DNA of 64,000 nucleotides from Ignavibacteriota bacterium (GTDB lineage Bacteria > Bacteroidota > Ignavibacteria > UBA10030 > UBA6906). Shown here in pieces: positions 1 through 8,639 of the stretch. The notes under the pieces were generated by a model, which was given only the letters and a program-made list of their open reading frames with translations, made no database searches and was not told the origin of the DNA. The translations under genes were made by a program, and so were the position numbers. The stretch lies in assembly GCA_016707525.1 (NCBI GenBank), contig JADJHP010000003.1, positions 310,001 to 374,000 of the forward strand, read 5' to 3'. The stretch's first letter is position 1; each line of letters begins with the position of its first letter.

Positions 1-1460
1 TTCGAGAAATCCAGCTGCGAGGAGATATCCACCTTGAGAAGCTTCGTCGACGTCGAGCGGCGGAAACGGCCCATGTCCGTGCCGCCCGTGTAGAAGCTGT
101 ACGGATCATCGGTGAGGAACAGCTTGGGATGGACGTAGTGCGGACCCGAGGGATTGAGCGCTTCGATGAGATCGCCCGATCCATCGGTTGCCGGCTCGTA
201 CGTCAGATCGTACAGGCGGTACCTGGATCCGCGCTGGAACCACGACGCGCCAAGGGTGTAGAACGTGGAAGAACTGAGCGTGTGCGACAACTGCATGATG
301 AGGGTGTGGCTGTCGTTGATATCCACACCCTTGCCATCCGGATTGTAGAAGTAGTTCCGGTCGTAGGCCTGTCCCTTATTGTAATCGTAGATGTAGTTGG
401 CATTGAGTTTGACCACCGGGGTGATGCGCCAGGTGAGCTTGCCCTGGCCATAATACCGTTCACTCCAGTTCATGGGAACCACCGCGCTGTCGCCCCTGCC
501 GGAAGCATCACGGTACATCGTGAACTGGCGGGTGATGTCGTCCGTGTACGAGATGTTGGACGGCGTGTACCGCCGGTACCCTTTGCGCCAGCCGTCAAAG
601 TAGATGTAACGGCCGTTAATGAAGAAGGTCAGGTCCTCACCGAGGACCGGCCCGCTCAGGTTCGCTTCGAAGTTCCTGATGGCGGTCGGCTTGAAAGCAT
701 CGAGCCCCGGGAAGAGCGAATCGCCGGCGTACGTCGTGACGTACTGTCCGATGTACGCACCTGCCCCTCCGGTGAACCTGGGGCTTCCTTCTTTCGTGGC
801 AATGTTGACGATGCCGGACATTGCCTGTCCGTACTCGGCGTTGAACGCCCCGGACACCAGCTGGAGTTCCTGCACGAGGTTCTTGTTCACTTCTACGATC
901 TGCGAGCCGTTGTACCCATCGGTCACCGGCACACCGTCGATCCAGTATGCGACCTCGCCTTTGCGGCCACCGCGAAGGCTGCCGGCCACGAACCCCGCCT
1001 GGAGCTGGAGGACCTGGGCGACCTCCGTCACCGGGAGAGCAGCGATCTGGTCGCCGCCCACCACCGCCGTCTTTGCCGTCAGGTCGCGCTGCACGAGCGG
1101 ACGCTCCGCCGTGACGACCACTTCTTCGCCGACGTCAACGACCTGCGACGACATCACGACATCAATGGTCGTGGTGAGGTCGATAGAGACCGACACGTTC
1201 GTGATGGTCCTCTTATTGAAGCCGACGCCGGACGCGACCAGGGTGTACTTGCCCGGCGGCACGTTGAGGATGACGTACTGGCCGTCGATGTTGGTAGCAG
1301 CACCCATCGACGTCCCTTCGATGACGATGTTCACACCGACAAGGGTCTCCCCTGTCTGTGCGTCCTTGACCAGTCCCGCGATCTTCCCCGTGTTGCCCGC
1401 GAAGGCGGACACGGCGATGCCGAGGGCGAGGATGAGGAGTACTGTGGTACGGAGGTTCAT
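1..1460 (-). CDS. TonB-dependent receptor, N-terminal part (runs off left edge)
   Basis: Reading the minus strand from the ATG at 1460 gives an uninterrupted frame of about 486 residues to the window edge, so the C-terminus and most of the barrel are missing. The protein opens with a signal peptide (MNLRTTVLLILALG...FAG) and a carboxypeptidase-regulatory-like domain at about residues 25-105 (GKIAGLVKDAQTGETLVGVN, then NVPPGKYTLV). The linker VVVTAERPLVQRDLT leads into a plug domain (about 115-225) containing RGGRKGEVAYWIDGVPV and GQAMSGIVNIATKEG. Aromatic-rich beta strands follow. Such receptors import large substrates, often oligosaccharides, across the outer membrane using TonB energy. It starts 21 bases after the LacI-type regulator stops, on the same strand, so the two are probably cotranscribed. 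The substrate is unknown; the neighbours suggest an alpha-glucoside. Confidence 0.9.
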   Translation of the reverse strand, partial: MNLRTTVLLILALGIAVSAFAGNTGKIAGLVKDAQTGETLVGVNIVIEGTSMGAATNIDGQYVILNVPPGKYTLVASGVGFNKRTITNVSVSIDLTTTIDVVMSSQVVDVGEEVVVTAERPLVQRDLTAKTAVVGGDQIAALPVTEVAQVLQLQAGFVAGSLRGGRKGEVAYWIDGVPVTDGYNGSQIVEVNKNLVQELQLVSGAFNAEYGQAMSGIVNIATKEGSPRFTGGAGAYIGQYVTTYAGDSLFPGLDAFKPTAIRNFEANLSGPVLGEDLTFFINGRYIYFDGWRKGYRRYTPSNISYTDDITRQFTMYRDASGRGDSAVVPMNWSERYYGQGKLTWRITPVVKLNANYIYDYNKGQAYDRNYFYNPDGKGVDINDSHTLIMQLSHTLSSSTFYTLGASWFQRGSRYRLYDLTYEPATDGSGDLIEALNPSGPHYVHPKLFLTDDPYSFYTGGTDMGRFRRSTSTKLLKVDISSQLDFS

Positions 1461-1481
1461 GCGTGAATGGCTCCTGTTGTA

Positions 1482-2555
1482 TTACGATTTCTGGACCGGC
1501 GCAGGATGGTACGGGACAGGGGTGCTCGCGGACGAACGGACCGAAGCACCACAGGACTTTCTGATGATGATGTCGGGAACAAATGAAGAAAGCGTTGGCG
1601 GAGCATCGGGGTCCTTCATGCGTGTGATCAGCTTCTCCATCGCGAGCCTGCCGATCTCATACATCGGCTGGCGCATCGTCGTCAACTCCGCATACTGGGC
1701 GAGCTCGATGTCGTCAAAGGAGACAACCGCGAGATCTTCGGGGATACGCACCCCCTCGGCACGTGCGCCCTCCAGCGCGCCGATGGCCTGCACGTCGCTG
1801 GCGATGAACACGGCGGTCGGGCGGCCGGGGCCTGCCGTCGTGGTGAGCAGCCGTCGCATGGAATCGCGGCCGGCATCGCGGTTGAACCCATCATTCTTTC
1901 CGGCGGAGGAGATGATGACCCGGTCTTCGCGGAACGGGATCCCCGCGTCGTCGAGTGCACGCCGGTACCCCGTCATGCGGTCTTTCGCCGGCTGGGTGTC
2001 GAGGCTTGCGTTGATCATCGCAATGTCCCGGTGCCCGAGCGAGAGAAGATGATGCGTGGCACTGTACCCGCCTTCGTTATTCTGGACCCGGATCGAATCG
2101 AAGGCCGGGTGAAAGGCGTCCACGAGCACCATCGGCAGGTGCATCTGCTGGAACCGTGAGACGAAGCTCTCCGGCAGCACCATACTAAAGAACAACACCC
2201 CGTCCACATGTCCGCGGTGCAACGAGCGGCGGAGGTAGTGCTCCACCTGGGCGGTATGACTCACACCGTACAACATGAGGTCCATGCCGATGTCCGCCGC
2301 GATGTCCTGCACGCCCTGAAGGGTTTGAACGTAGAAATAATTGGTGAAGGATGGGATAATGACCGAGATCGTGTTCGTGCGGCGGGAGGCGAGGCGCTGG
2401 GCTCCGGCGTGCGGCTGGTAATTGAGCCGCTTGACAATGGAGAGCACCCGTGCGCGGGTTCCGGGAGAGACGTGCGGGTGGTTGTTCAGACACCGCGACA
2501 CGGTCCCGATACCAACACCGGCTTCTCGGGCAAGATCGTAGATCGTGACACCCAT
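1482..2555 (-). CDS. LacI-family transcriptional regulator
   Basis: A 357-residue protein of normal LacI/GalR length. Residues 3-25 form the DNA-binding helix-turn-helix (TIYDLAREAGVGIGTVSRCL), followed by the hinge region (PHAGAQRLASRRTNTISVII) and a periplasmic-binding-protein-like sugar-sensing domain ending in the typical IPEDLAVVSFDD and TTMRQPMYEIGRLA motifs. It probably represses sugar-use genes until an inducing sugar binds. A perfect palindrome of LacI-family type lies 53 bases upstream of its start (2608-2629), so autoregulation is likely. The operator also sits between this gene and the divergent ABC-ATPase/GH31 operon, and the TonB receptor follows on the same strand; all three are candidate targets. 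The inducer cannot be read from sequence. The C-terminal tail after residue 340 is low-complexity. Confidence 0.93.
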   Translation of the reverse strand: MGVTIYDLAREAGVGIGTVSRCLNNHPHVSPGTRARVLSIVKRLNYQPHAGAQRLASRRTNTISVIIPSFTNYFYVQTLQGVQDIAADIGMDLMLYGVSHTAQVEHYLRRSLHRGHVDGVLFFSMVLPESFVSRFQQMHLPMVLVDAFHPAFDSIRVQNNEGGYSATHHLLSLGHRDIAMINASLDTQPAKDRMTGYRRALDDAGIPFREDRVIISSAGKNDGFNRDAGRDSMRRLLTTTAGPGRPTAVFIASDVQAIGALEGARAEGVRIPEDLAVVSFDDIELAQYAELTTMRQPMYEIGRLAMEKLITRMKDPDAPPTLSSFVPDIIIRKSCGASVRSSASTPVPYHPAPVQKS

Positions 2556-2607
2556 CGAGGAGTGTTATGCTGTGCTACAAGAGTTACTGGGAGTAACCAG
2601 GGAACCG

Positions 2608-2629
2608 TTCATGGAAGCGCTTCCATGAA
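2608..2629. promoter_or_regulatory. Palindromic LacI-type operator
   Basis: This is a perfect 22-bp palindrome: TTCATGGAAGC followed directly by its reverse complement. The centre AAGCGCTT carries the CG dyad typical of LacI/GalR-family operators. It lies in the divergent intergenic region between the regulator (start 2555) and the ABC ATPase (start 2812). Binding by the adjacent regulator is inferred, not shown. Confidence 0.75.
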
Positions 2630-2811
2630 TGTAAGCCTTTCCGTCACCCGAGTCAAGCAAAATCTGTGACTCCGCGTCCCGGCTTCCATGGGGCCTTCCA
2701 GATCGACCGGAACCCCTTCCAAAGCTTGTGTTTCTCAGCCCTCCTTGATATATTCTTCGTATGTATCTCCCGTCCGCGCACGTTTGGCTCCCCTAGAGAG
2801 GAATCTTCCCG

Positions 2812-3915
2812 ATGGCCGAAGTAAAACTGGAATCGGTATCCAAGGTCTATGAAGGCAAGGTCACCGCTGTCCGTGAAGTAACAACCACCATCCGCGACCA
2901 GGAGTTCGTTGTGCTTGTCGGACCCTCGGGCTGCGGCAAGTCCACGGTGCTCCGCATGATCGCCGGACTCGAAGAGATCTCCGGCGGAACGATCAGCATC
3001 GACGGCAGGGTGGTCAATGACGTGGCCCCGAAGGATAGAGATATTGCCATGGTGTTCCAGAACTATGCACTCTACCCGCATATGAGTGTGTATGAAAACA
3101 TGGCCTTCGGACTCAAACTCCGGAAGTACCCGAAAGAGGAGATCGAGCAGCGCGTTCGCGAGGCGGCAAAGATCCTCGGGATCGAGTCGTACCTCGACCG
3201 GAAACCCAAGGCCCTCTCCGGCGGACAGCGCCAGCGCGTTGCCCTCGGACGCGCGATCGTCCGGCAACCCAAAGTGTTCCTCTTCGATGAGCCCCTGAGC
3301 AACCTCGACGCGAACCTCCGCGTCCAGATGCGCACCGAGATCTCCCGGCTGCACCACCGCCTCAAGACCACCATGATCTATGTCACCCACGACCAGATCG
3401 AAGCCATGTCCATGGGCGACCGCATCGTGGTCATGCGCGACGGCGTGGTCCAACAGGTCGATGCACCTCTCGCGATCTACCACCGGCCCGTGAACAAGTT
3501 CGTGGCCGGGTTCATCGGCAGCCCCACGATGAACTTCATCCCGGGTTCGCTCGTCCGCAACGGCGCGGTTGCCTTCACGCAGAACAGCGACTGGACGCAC
3601 CTGACGCTTCCGCCCGAACTCTCTTCACGCATCGGCCAGGCACAGGTCGGGAACGTGACCCTCGGCATCCGGCCCGAGCACATCTATCTGCATCCACCCG
3701 CAGGCGTGGGCGCCCTGGCAAAGGTCCCGGCCACGGTCGAGGTCGTTGAACCCGTCGGGAACGAGATCTTCATCTACTTCTCGTCCGGCGCCGCTTCGCA
3801 CCTCGTCGCCCGCATATCCTCGGAGCAGGCACCCGCAGTGGGCAAGCCGTGCGAACTGCTGTTCGATCTTTCGCGCATCCATCTGTTCGACGCCACGACC
3901 GAACAGGCCCTCTGA
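2812..3915 (+). CDS. Sugar ABC transporter ATP-binding protein (MalK/UgpC/MsmX type)
   Basis: A 367-residue ATPase that powers import by a carbohydrate ABC transporter at the inner membrane. It has Walker A GPSGCGKST (37-45), the Q-loop glutamine at 83, signature LSGGQ (135-139), Walker B VFLFDE (155-160) and H-loop histidine 193. A C-terminal TOBE-like regulatory domain follows (about 235-367, including LGIRPEHIYLHP). The start has a purine-rich leader (GAGAGGAATCTTCCCG). No permease or binding-protein gene is in the window, so it may be a shared MsmX-like ATPase serving transporters elsewhere. The GH31 enzyme begins 22 bases downstream on the same strand, which points to alpha-glucoside uptake. 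The upstream region contains the LacI-type operator. Confidence 0.93.
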   Translation: MAEVKLESVSKVYEGKVTAVREVTTTIRDQEFVVLVGPSGCGKSTVLRMIAGLEEISGGTISIDGRVVNDVAPKDRDIAMVFQNYALYPHMSVYENMAFGLKLRKYPKEEIEQRVREAAKILGIESYLDRKPKALSGGQRQRVALGRAIVRQPKVFLFDEPLSNLDANLRVQMRTEISRLHHRLKTTMIYVTHDQIEAMSMGDRIVVMRDGVVQQVDAPLAIYHRPVNKFVAGFIGSPTMNFIPGSLVRNGAVAFTQNSDWTHLTLPPELSSRIGQAQVGNVTLGIRPEHIYLHPPAGVGALAKVPATVEVVEPVGNEIFIYFSSGAASHLVARISSEQAPAVGKPCELLFDLSRIHLFDATTEQAL

Positions 3916-3937
3916 GACAGACATCCAGGAACCATCC

Positions 3938-6415
3938 ATGCGACGGCTTGTGCTGTGTTCCCTCCTCATCCTCATGTCCCTGCGGCTCGACGCGGGATGG
4001 CAGAGCATCGGCAACGCCGAGTCGTATCTGGTGCGGGGCGGCAACACCGTTGTCCTGAAAGCATCCGGCGCCACGGTCGAGGTCAGCCTCCTCAGCGACC
4101 ACGTGGCCCGCGTCCGCTGCATCCCTCCTTCGTCAACGGGCACACTGCCCCCCGACGTATCGCAGGCAGTGATCCCCGCGCGGTGGCCGGCGCCGGCCAC
4201 GGAATTCGCGGATGCACCGGGCGCGCTCACGCTCACCACGCGGGCACTCCGCGTAACGATCACCAAGAAGCCCGTCCGGATCACCATCACCGATTCCACC
4301 GGAACGATCCTGACGCAGGACCATCCGGACAAGGGTATGGCATGGGCCGCCGGCGCCACAACCGGCGTGCGCGTGTGGCAGATGATGCCCCGCGATGCCC
4401 ATTATTACGGACTCGGCGAGAAATCAGGGACGCTCGACAAGCGCAATAGTTCGGCCACGATGTGGAATTCGGACATCCCCGCCTACGGCACCACGACCGA
4501 TCCGTTGTATCAATCGATCCCGTTCTTCATGTCGCTCGATGGCGGCAAGGCCCACGGCGTGTTCTTCGACAATACCTACTGGTCGTCGTTCGACATGGGG
4601 AAGGAAGCCCGCGACCAGTATGCCTTCGGCGCCGAGGGTGGTGAGCTCAATTATTACGTCATTGCCGGCCCCGCCCCGCGCACGGTGGTCGAACGGTTCA
4701 CGGCCCTCGTGGGACGCATGCCCCTCCCCCCACGATGGTCGCTGGGATACCAACAATGCCGCTGGAGCTACGCACCGGACACGCGCGTCCGTGAGATCGC
4801 GAAGGGATTCCGGTCACGTTCCATTCCGTGCGACGTGATCTATCTCGACATCGACTACATGGAAGGCTACCGGGTCTTCACCTGGAGCGCGAAGAATTTT
4901 CCGGCGCCGGGACAGTTGATCCGCGACCTCTCCGCGGACGGTTTCCACGTTGCCGTGATCCTCGATCCGGGGATCAAGGCTGATTCCGCGTATGCTGCCT
5001 ACACGACCGGACTCCAGGGGAAGCACTTCCTCACCTATCCCGACGGACGGGTCTTCTACGGCGATGTCTGGCCGGGACGGTGTGCATTCCCGGACTTTTC
5101 CTCCGAAGGTGGCCGGCGGTGGTGGGGCGATCAGATGGAAGATCTGATCCGCACCGGCGTCCGCGGCTTCTGGAACGATATGAATGAGCCGTCGGTCTTC
5201 AACGTCCCCACGAAGACCGTCGACCTGAACGTGATCCACCATGACGGTGGCTTGCGGACCCCGCACGCGAAGAACCATAACGTCTACGGTCTGCAGATGA
5301 CACGTGCCTCGTACGAAGGCGCGCTCCGCCACAACCCCGCGGAACGGCCCTTCGTACTCACCCGTGCTTCGTATGCGGGCGGGCAACGCTACAGTGCAGG
5401 GTGGACGGGAGATAACGTGTCATCGTGGGAACATCTCTCCCTCGCCCTCACGATGTGCCTCAACTGGGGGCTCTCCGGCCAGCCATTCTGCGGAAGCGAT
5501 ATCGGCGGATTCATCGGGTACCCGTCCGGCGAACTGTTCGCGCGGTGGTTGCAGCTCGGAGCATTCACACCGCTGATGCGGTCACATTCCGTGATCAATG
5601 AGAAGAACAAAGAGCCGTGGGAGTATGGCGATGCATTCACGGCGATCAACCGTGAGAGCATCCAGCTGCGCTATCGCATGCTCCCCTACATTTATACAGT
5701 GATGGCGGAAGCGAGTGCGACCGGCATGCCGGCCATGCGGCCGCTCGTTCTGGAATATCCTTCCGACGGACGCTTCCTCCAGGAATCTTCCAGCTTTCTT
5801 TTTGGCCATGACATCCTTGTGGCGCCCGTGCTCGCCGCCGATGCCCGCTCGCGGGAGGTCCGCTTTCCGCAGGGAACATGGTACGACTTCTGGACAGGGG
5901 CGCCGGTTGCGGGAGGCCGGGACACCATGGTGGCGGCGCCTCTCGAACGCATTCCGCTCTACGTCCGCGAGGGGGCCATTGTCCCGATGCAACAGGTGAT
6001 GCAGCATACGGGCGAGCAGCCCATCGATCCGCTGACGCTCACCGTGTACCCGTTGCAGGCCAACGGCACGGCATCGCGGACGTACTATGAAGACGACGGG
6101 CTCTCCTTCGATTTCCAGAAGGGCGTGCTTCTGCGCAGGACCCATGCACAGCAGAAGATCGGGCCCCGGCTCATCGTCGATATCGGTGCGGCGGAGGGAT
6201 CGTATCTCCCGCCAACCCGCACGCTGGTGGTGCGCGTGGTGCATGTGGACGCTCCACCGACGGCGGTGCACATCAATGGCACGGCTGCCGGACAGCTTAC
6301 CCCGGTGCCGGTCCCGGGTGCAACCGGCTGGACGTATGACGCTTCAGCCCGCGAGATCACGGTGCGGTGCACGGACGCGCGGACAGCGCAACGAATCGAG
6401 ATCAACCATGAATAA
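3938..6415 (+). CDS. Secreted glycoside hydrolase family 31 (alpha-glucosidase/alpha-xylosidase-like)
   Basis: An 825-residue GH31 retaining alpha-glycosidase. The start at 3938 is chosen because it gives a signal peptide (MRRLVLCSLLILMSLRLDAG); the open frame extends further upstream only inside the ATPase gene. The N-terminal galactose-mutarotase-like domain precedes a TIM barrel. The GH31 signature GFWNDMNEPS contains the predicted nucleophile Asp414, and GWTGDNVSSWEHL contains the predicted acid/base Asp492. Beta-sandwich domains follow (HDILVAPVLAADARSREV, YYEDDGLSFDFQKG). It should release sugars from alpha-linked oligosaccharides in the periplasm or outside. It sits between the ABC ATPase (22-base gap) and a TPR-like gene it overlaps by 8 bases. 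Alpha-glucosidase and alpha-xylosidase cannot be separated from sequence alone. Confidence 0.94.
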   Translation: MRRLVLCSLLILMSLRLDAGWQSIGNAESYLVRGGNTVVLKASGATVEVSLLSDHVARVRCIPPSSTGTLPPDVSQAVIPARWPAPATEFADAPGALTLTTRALRVTITKKPVRITITDSTGTILTQDHPDKGMAWAAGATTGVRVWQMMPRDAHYYGLGEKSGTLDKRNSSATMWNSDIPAYGTTTDPLYQSIPFFMSLDGGKAHGVFFDNTYWSSFDMGKEARDQYAFGAEGGELNYYVIAGPAPRTVVERFTALVGRMPLPPRWSLGYQQCRWSYAPDTRVREIAKGFRSRSIPCDVIYLDIDYMEGYRVFTWSAKNFPAPGQLIRDLSADGFHVAVILDPGIKADSAYAAYTTGLQGKHFLTYPDGRVFYGDVWPGRCAFPDFSSEGGRRWWGDQMEDLIRTGVRGFWNDMNEPSVFNVPTKTVDLNVIHHDGGLRTPHAKNHNVYGLQMTRASYEGALRHNPAERPFVLTRASYAGGQRYSAGWTGDNVSSWEHLSLALTMCLNWGLSGQPFCGSDIGGFIGYPSGELFARWLQLGAFTPLMRSHSVINEKNKEPWEYGDAFTAINRESIQLRYRMLPYIYTVMAEASATGMPAMRPLVLEYPSDGRFLQESSSFLFGHDILVAPVLAADARSREVRFPQGTWYDFWTGAPVAGGRDTMVAAPLERIPLYVREGAIVPMQQVMQHTGEQPIDPLTLTVYPLQANGTASRTYYEDDGLSFDFQKGVLLRRTHAQQKIGPRLIVDIGAAEGSYLPPTRTLVVRVVHVDAPPTAVHINGTAAGQLTPVPVPGATGWTYDASAREITVRCTDARTAQRIEINHE

Positions 6416-7265
6416 CGACGACAAAGCCCACGCACAGGCGCTCGTGCGCCGGCTTCTCGGCGAAGCGAAGGACCACGCGAACGCCGGAGCGATCCAGGAG
6501 GCCCTCAACGCCATACGCAAGGTCCGGGGGCTCGATCCCAGCAACGTGTTCATCCTGGCCTTTGAACGGCAGATCGAGCAGATCCAGGAACATCTGGCGT
6601 CGGGGACGCTGTCCGACGATCAGCGCAAGGATATCATCGATTCCCTTGCCGGCATCGTGCAGAACGCGACCGCGTCAGAGGTCCAGCCCGAACCGTCCGA
6701 AGAAGCCCCGGGACAACCGGAACCCGCACCCGAGCAACGGGAACAGGTCCGCGCGGCGCGCCAGTGGCTCAAGAACCAGTATCTGCAGCGTGCGCATTCC
6801 CATGTGATCAAGAAGGAATATGACAAGGCGCTGTCCGAGATCAGGCGCGTGTTCATCATCGACGACCGCGACCGTTTTGCCAGGGAGTTCGAACTGAAAG
6901 TGCTTCAGATGCAGGAACTCAGCAGGCGGAAGACGCTCGTCTTCGACGAGGGTGGCCTCGAGAATGGGGTCACGCGACAGCCGGCGGAGCCTGTCATCGA
7001 GAAGCCTGTTCCCCCACCCCCTCCTCCGGCGGAGAAGAAGTCGGGGTGGGCGCTGCGCATCGCGATCATTGCCTCGATCGCTCTCCTCGTCTTTGCGTTC
7101 TACTATTTCTGGAAGCGCGAACAACCTCGATCGGTGAATATCACGCCAGCGGAGGAACAGACGATCCCCGCGGAAGAGGCGGACGAGCCGGTCTATAAGA
7201 TCCCCCCTCCGGCGACGCCGGATTCAGCCCGCGCGGACACCTCTGCCACCGCTGTTCCGCAGTGA
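6408..7265 (+). CDS. TPR-like protein with one transmembrane helix, unknown function
   Basis: A 285-residue protein of unknown function. Two TPR-like helical-hairpin modules (about 10-60 and 115-172) are joined by a Pro/Glu-rich linker (92-110). Then come a polyproline run (about 191-197), one membrane helix (about 204-225) and a charged tail. The positive-inside rule would put the modules in the cytoplasm. Both modules match those of the TonB-domain protein at 8636-10018: compare EALNAIRKVRGLDP with DALIRLRKIKAHYP, and KALSEIRRVFIIDD with SALVEIRRVKIIAP. It is therefore a paralog lacking the TonB end. The gene overlaps the GH31 gene by 8 bases, so translation is probably coupled. A GC-rich hairpin follows directly. 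Confidence 0.8.
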   Translation: MNNDDKAHAQALVRRLLGEAKDHANAGAIQEALNAIRKVRGLDPSNVFILAFERQIEQIQEHLASGTLSDDQRKDIIDSLAGIVQNATASEVQPEPSEEAPGQPEPAPEQREQVRAARQWLKNQYLQRAHSHVIKKEYDKALSEIRRVFIIDDRDRFAREFELKVLQMQELSRRKTLVFDEGGLENGVTRQPAEPVIEKPVPPPPPPAEKKSGWALRIAIIASIALLVFAFYYFWKREQPRSVNITPAEEQTIPAEEADEPVYKIPPPATPDSARADTSATAVPQ

Positions 7266-7270
7266 GAACA

Positions 7271-7294
7271 GGCCGGTGATGCAGATCACCGGCC
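7271..7294. terminator. Hairpin after the ABC-GH31-TPR operon
   Basis: A perfect 10-bp stem (GGCCGGTGAT, loop GCAG, then its reverse complement) begins six bases after the stop codon at 7265. No clear T-run follows, so it may be a weak or factor-assisted terminator or an mRNA-stabilising hairpin. The rest of the 252-base gap to the next gene shows no gene. Confidence 0.5.
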
Positions 7295-7517
7295 CGGTGC
7301 AATATTGGTATGGCACTTTGTAGAACTTTCCTGCGGAGGCCTTCCATCGCCTGTTTTGGGGGGTCGTGTGTCACCCCTGTCCCTTCATCCCATGCACTCC
7401 TGCCTGTTTTTCCAGTCCATCCGGGAACTCCGGGGGCGATTCCCGAGTAGCTTGCGGATGTTACCCGAGTCAACTCCATGGCATGCCCTTTGTACCCTGT
7501 GACGCAGGACAAAGACC

Positions 7518-8639
7518 ATGGAACGTAAGGGTTCACCACATACGATGTACCTGAAGCTGGCGGACAAGTGCGTGCGGGAAGGAAACCTCGCCGGGGCACT
7601 CGGGCTGATCCAGAAGGCTCGTGCAGAGAATCCGGACAACCGTTACGCGGAAGCGTATGAGGAACGGGTCAAGGCGCTGATGCCGCCCGATGCTGGCCAG
7701 GGACCGGCAGCACCGCTTCCTGAAACGAGGGACGCAATGCCATCGGCGCCACCGGCAGAGCCGGCGATGCCCCTCGCTGAAATCGTTGGCCTCCTGAGCA
7801 AGGCGTACGACGCCCTCTCGAACAGCGATTTCAGCGGGGCGCTTGCGATCCTCGGCGAAGCACGTCAGCTCGATCCGACGAACGGTGACATCACTGCGCT
7901 TGAAGAGCAGATCAGCGCGGCGGTCAGCGCCCCCTCAACCCCTGCCGGGACCGGCACACACTACGCCGTTGTCCGCTCGACGATCCAGGCCTACTGCGAG
8001 GAAGCATGCGACCTGGCAGCACACGGCGAATTCATGGAAGCGATGCAACTCGTGGCACGGGGCTTCGTTCTCGATCCCGCTGACCGCGACCTCCTCGAAT
8101 GCGAACGCCTGATCAACTACAGCAGGCTGCTGTCGGATATGCAGCAGACGGCCGTGGATGCCGCTGCCCACCGCATCGAGCAGGACAAGCTGGCCGAAGA
8201 CGCGCTCCTCGGACGGCTCGCACACCATCTCGCGCGCGGGCGCGAACTGATGACAGCGGCGGCATTCGATGAGGCGCTGACGGAGATCGCACTCGGACAG
8301 TTGATCGACCCTACCGCGCAGTCACTGCACGCACTCGAGGAAGAGATCTGGAAGCGGAAGAATGCATCGGCACGCGAGCAGGCCGATCCGCGCACGAACG
8401 CCGAGACGGCACGGCTGATCCGGCTGCAGATCCTGGCAGCAGAAGAGTTTTCACGAAGCGGTGATTTCACGCGCGCCCTGGACGGACTTGCAAAAGCCTA
8501 CGTCCTTGACCCGACGAACACGGACCTCAAGCGGGCGGAGATCAAGATCCGTCAGCAGGAGCTCCGGCACCACCAGCAGTCGGCGAATACGCCCCTGAAA
8601 CTGATCTATCACTACGACAAAGTGGCGAACGGAGAATGA
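7518..8639 (+). CDS. TPR-like repeat protein, soluble, unknown function
   Basis: A 373-residue protein with no signal peptide or membrane helix, so probably cytoplasmic. About five degenerate TPR-like repeats are visible, each ending in a related pattern: ENPDNRYAEAYEERV, LDPTNGDITALEEQI, LDPADRDLLECERLI, IDPTAQSLHALEEEI and LDPTNTDLKRAEIKI. Repeat spacing is uneven because of Pro/Ala-rich linkers (55-85, 137-145). The same A-x-x-x-G-x-x-x-A-L...LDP pattern occurs in both flanking genes, so this is the middle member of a three-gene family. It overlaps the downstream TonB-domain gene by 4 bases (ATGA), implying translational coupling. It is probably a protein-interaction scaffold; partners are unknown. 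Confidence 0.8.
   Translation: MERKGSPHTMYLKLADKCVREGNLAGALGLIQKARAENPDNRYAEAYEERVKALMPPDAGQGPAAPLPETRDAMPSAPPAEPAMPLAEIVGLLSKAYDALSNSDFSGALAILGEARQLDPTNGDITALEEQISAAVSAPSTPAGTGTHYAVVRSTIQAYCEEACDLAAHGEFMEAMQLVARGFVLDPADRDLLECERLINYSRLLSDMQQTAVDAAAHRIEQDKLAEDALLGRLAHHLARGRELMTAAAFDEALTEIALGQLIDPTAQSLHALEEEIWKRKNASAREQADPRTNAETARLIRLQILAAEEFSRSGDFTRALDGLAKAYVLDPTNTDLKRAEIKIRQQELRHHQQSANTPLKLIYHYDKVANGE

Noticed and set aside
129..1466. Long rightward open frame of 445 codons
   Set aside because: It is antisense to the TonB receptor, whose minus-strand frame has signal peptide, regulatory domain and plug motifs. The rightward frame shows no family features.
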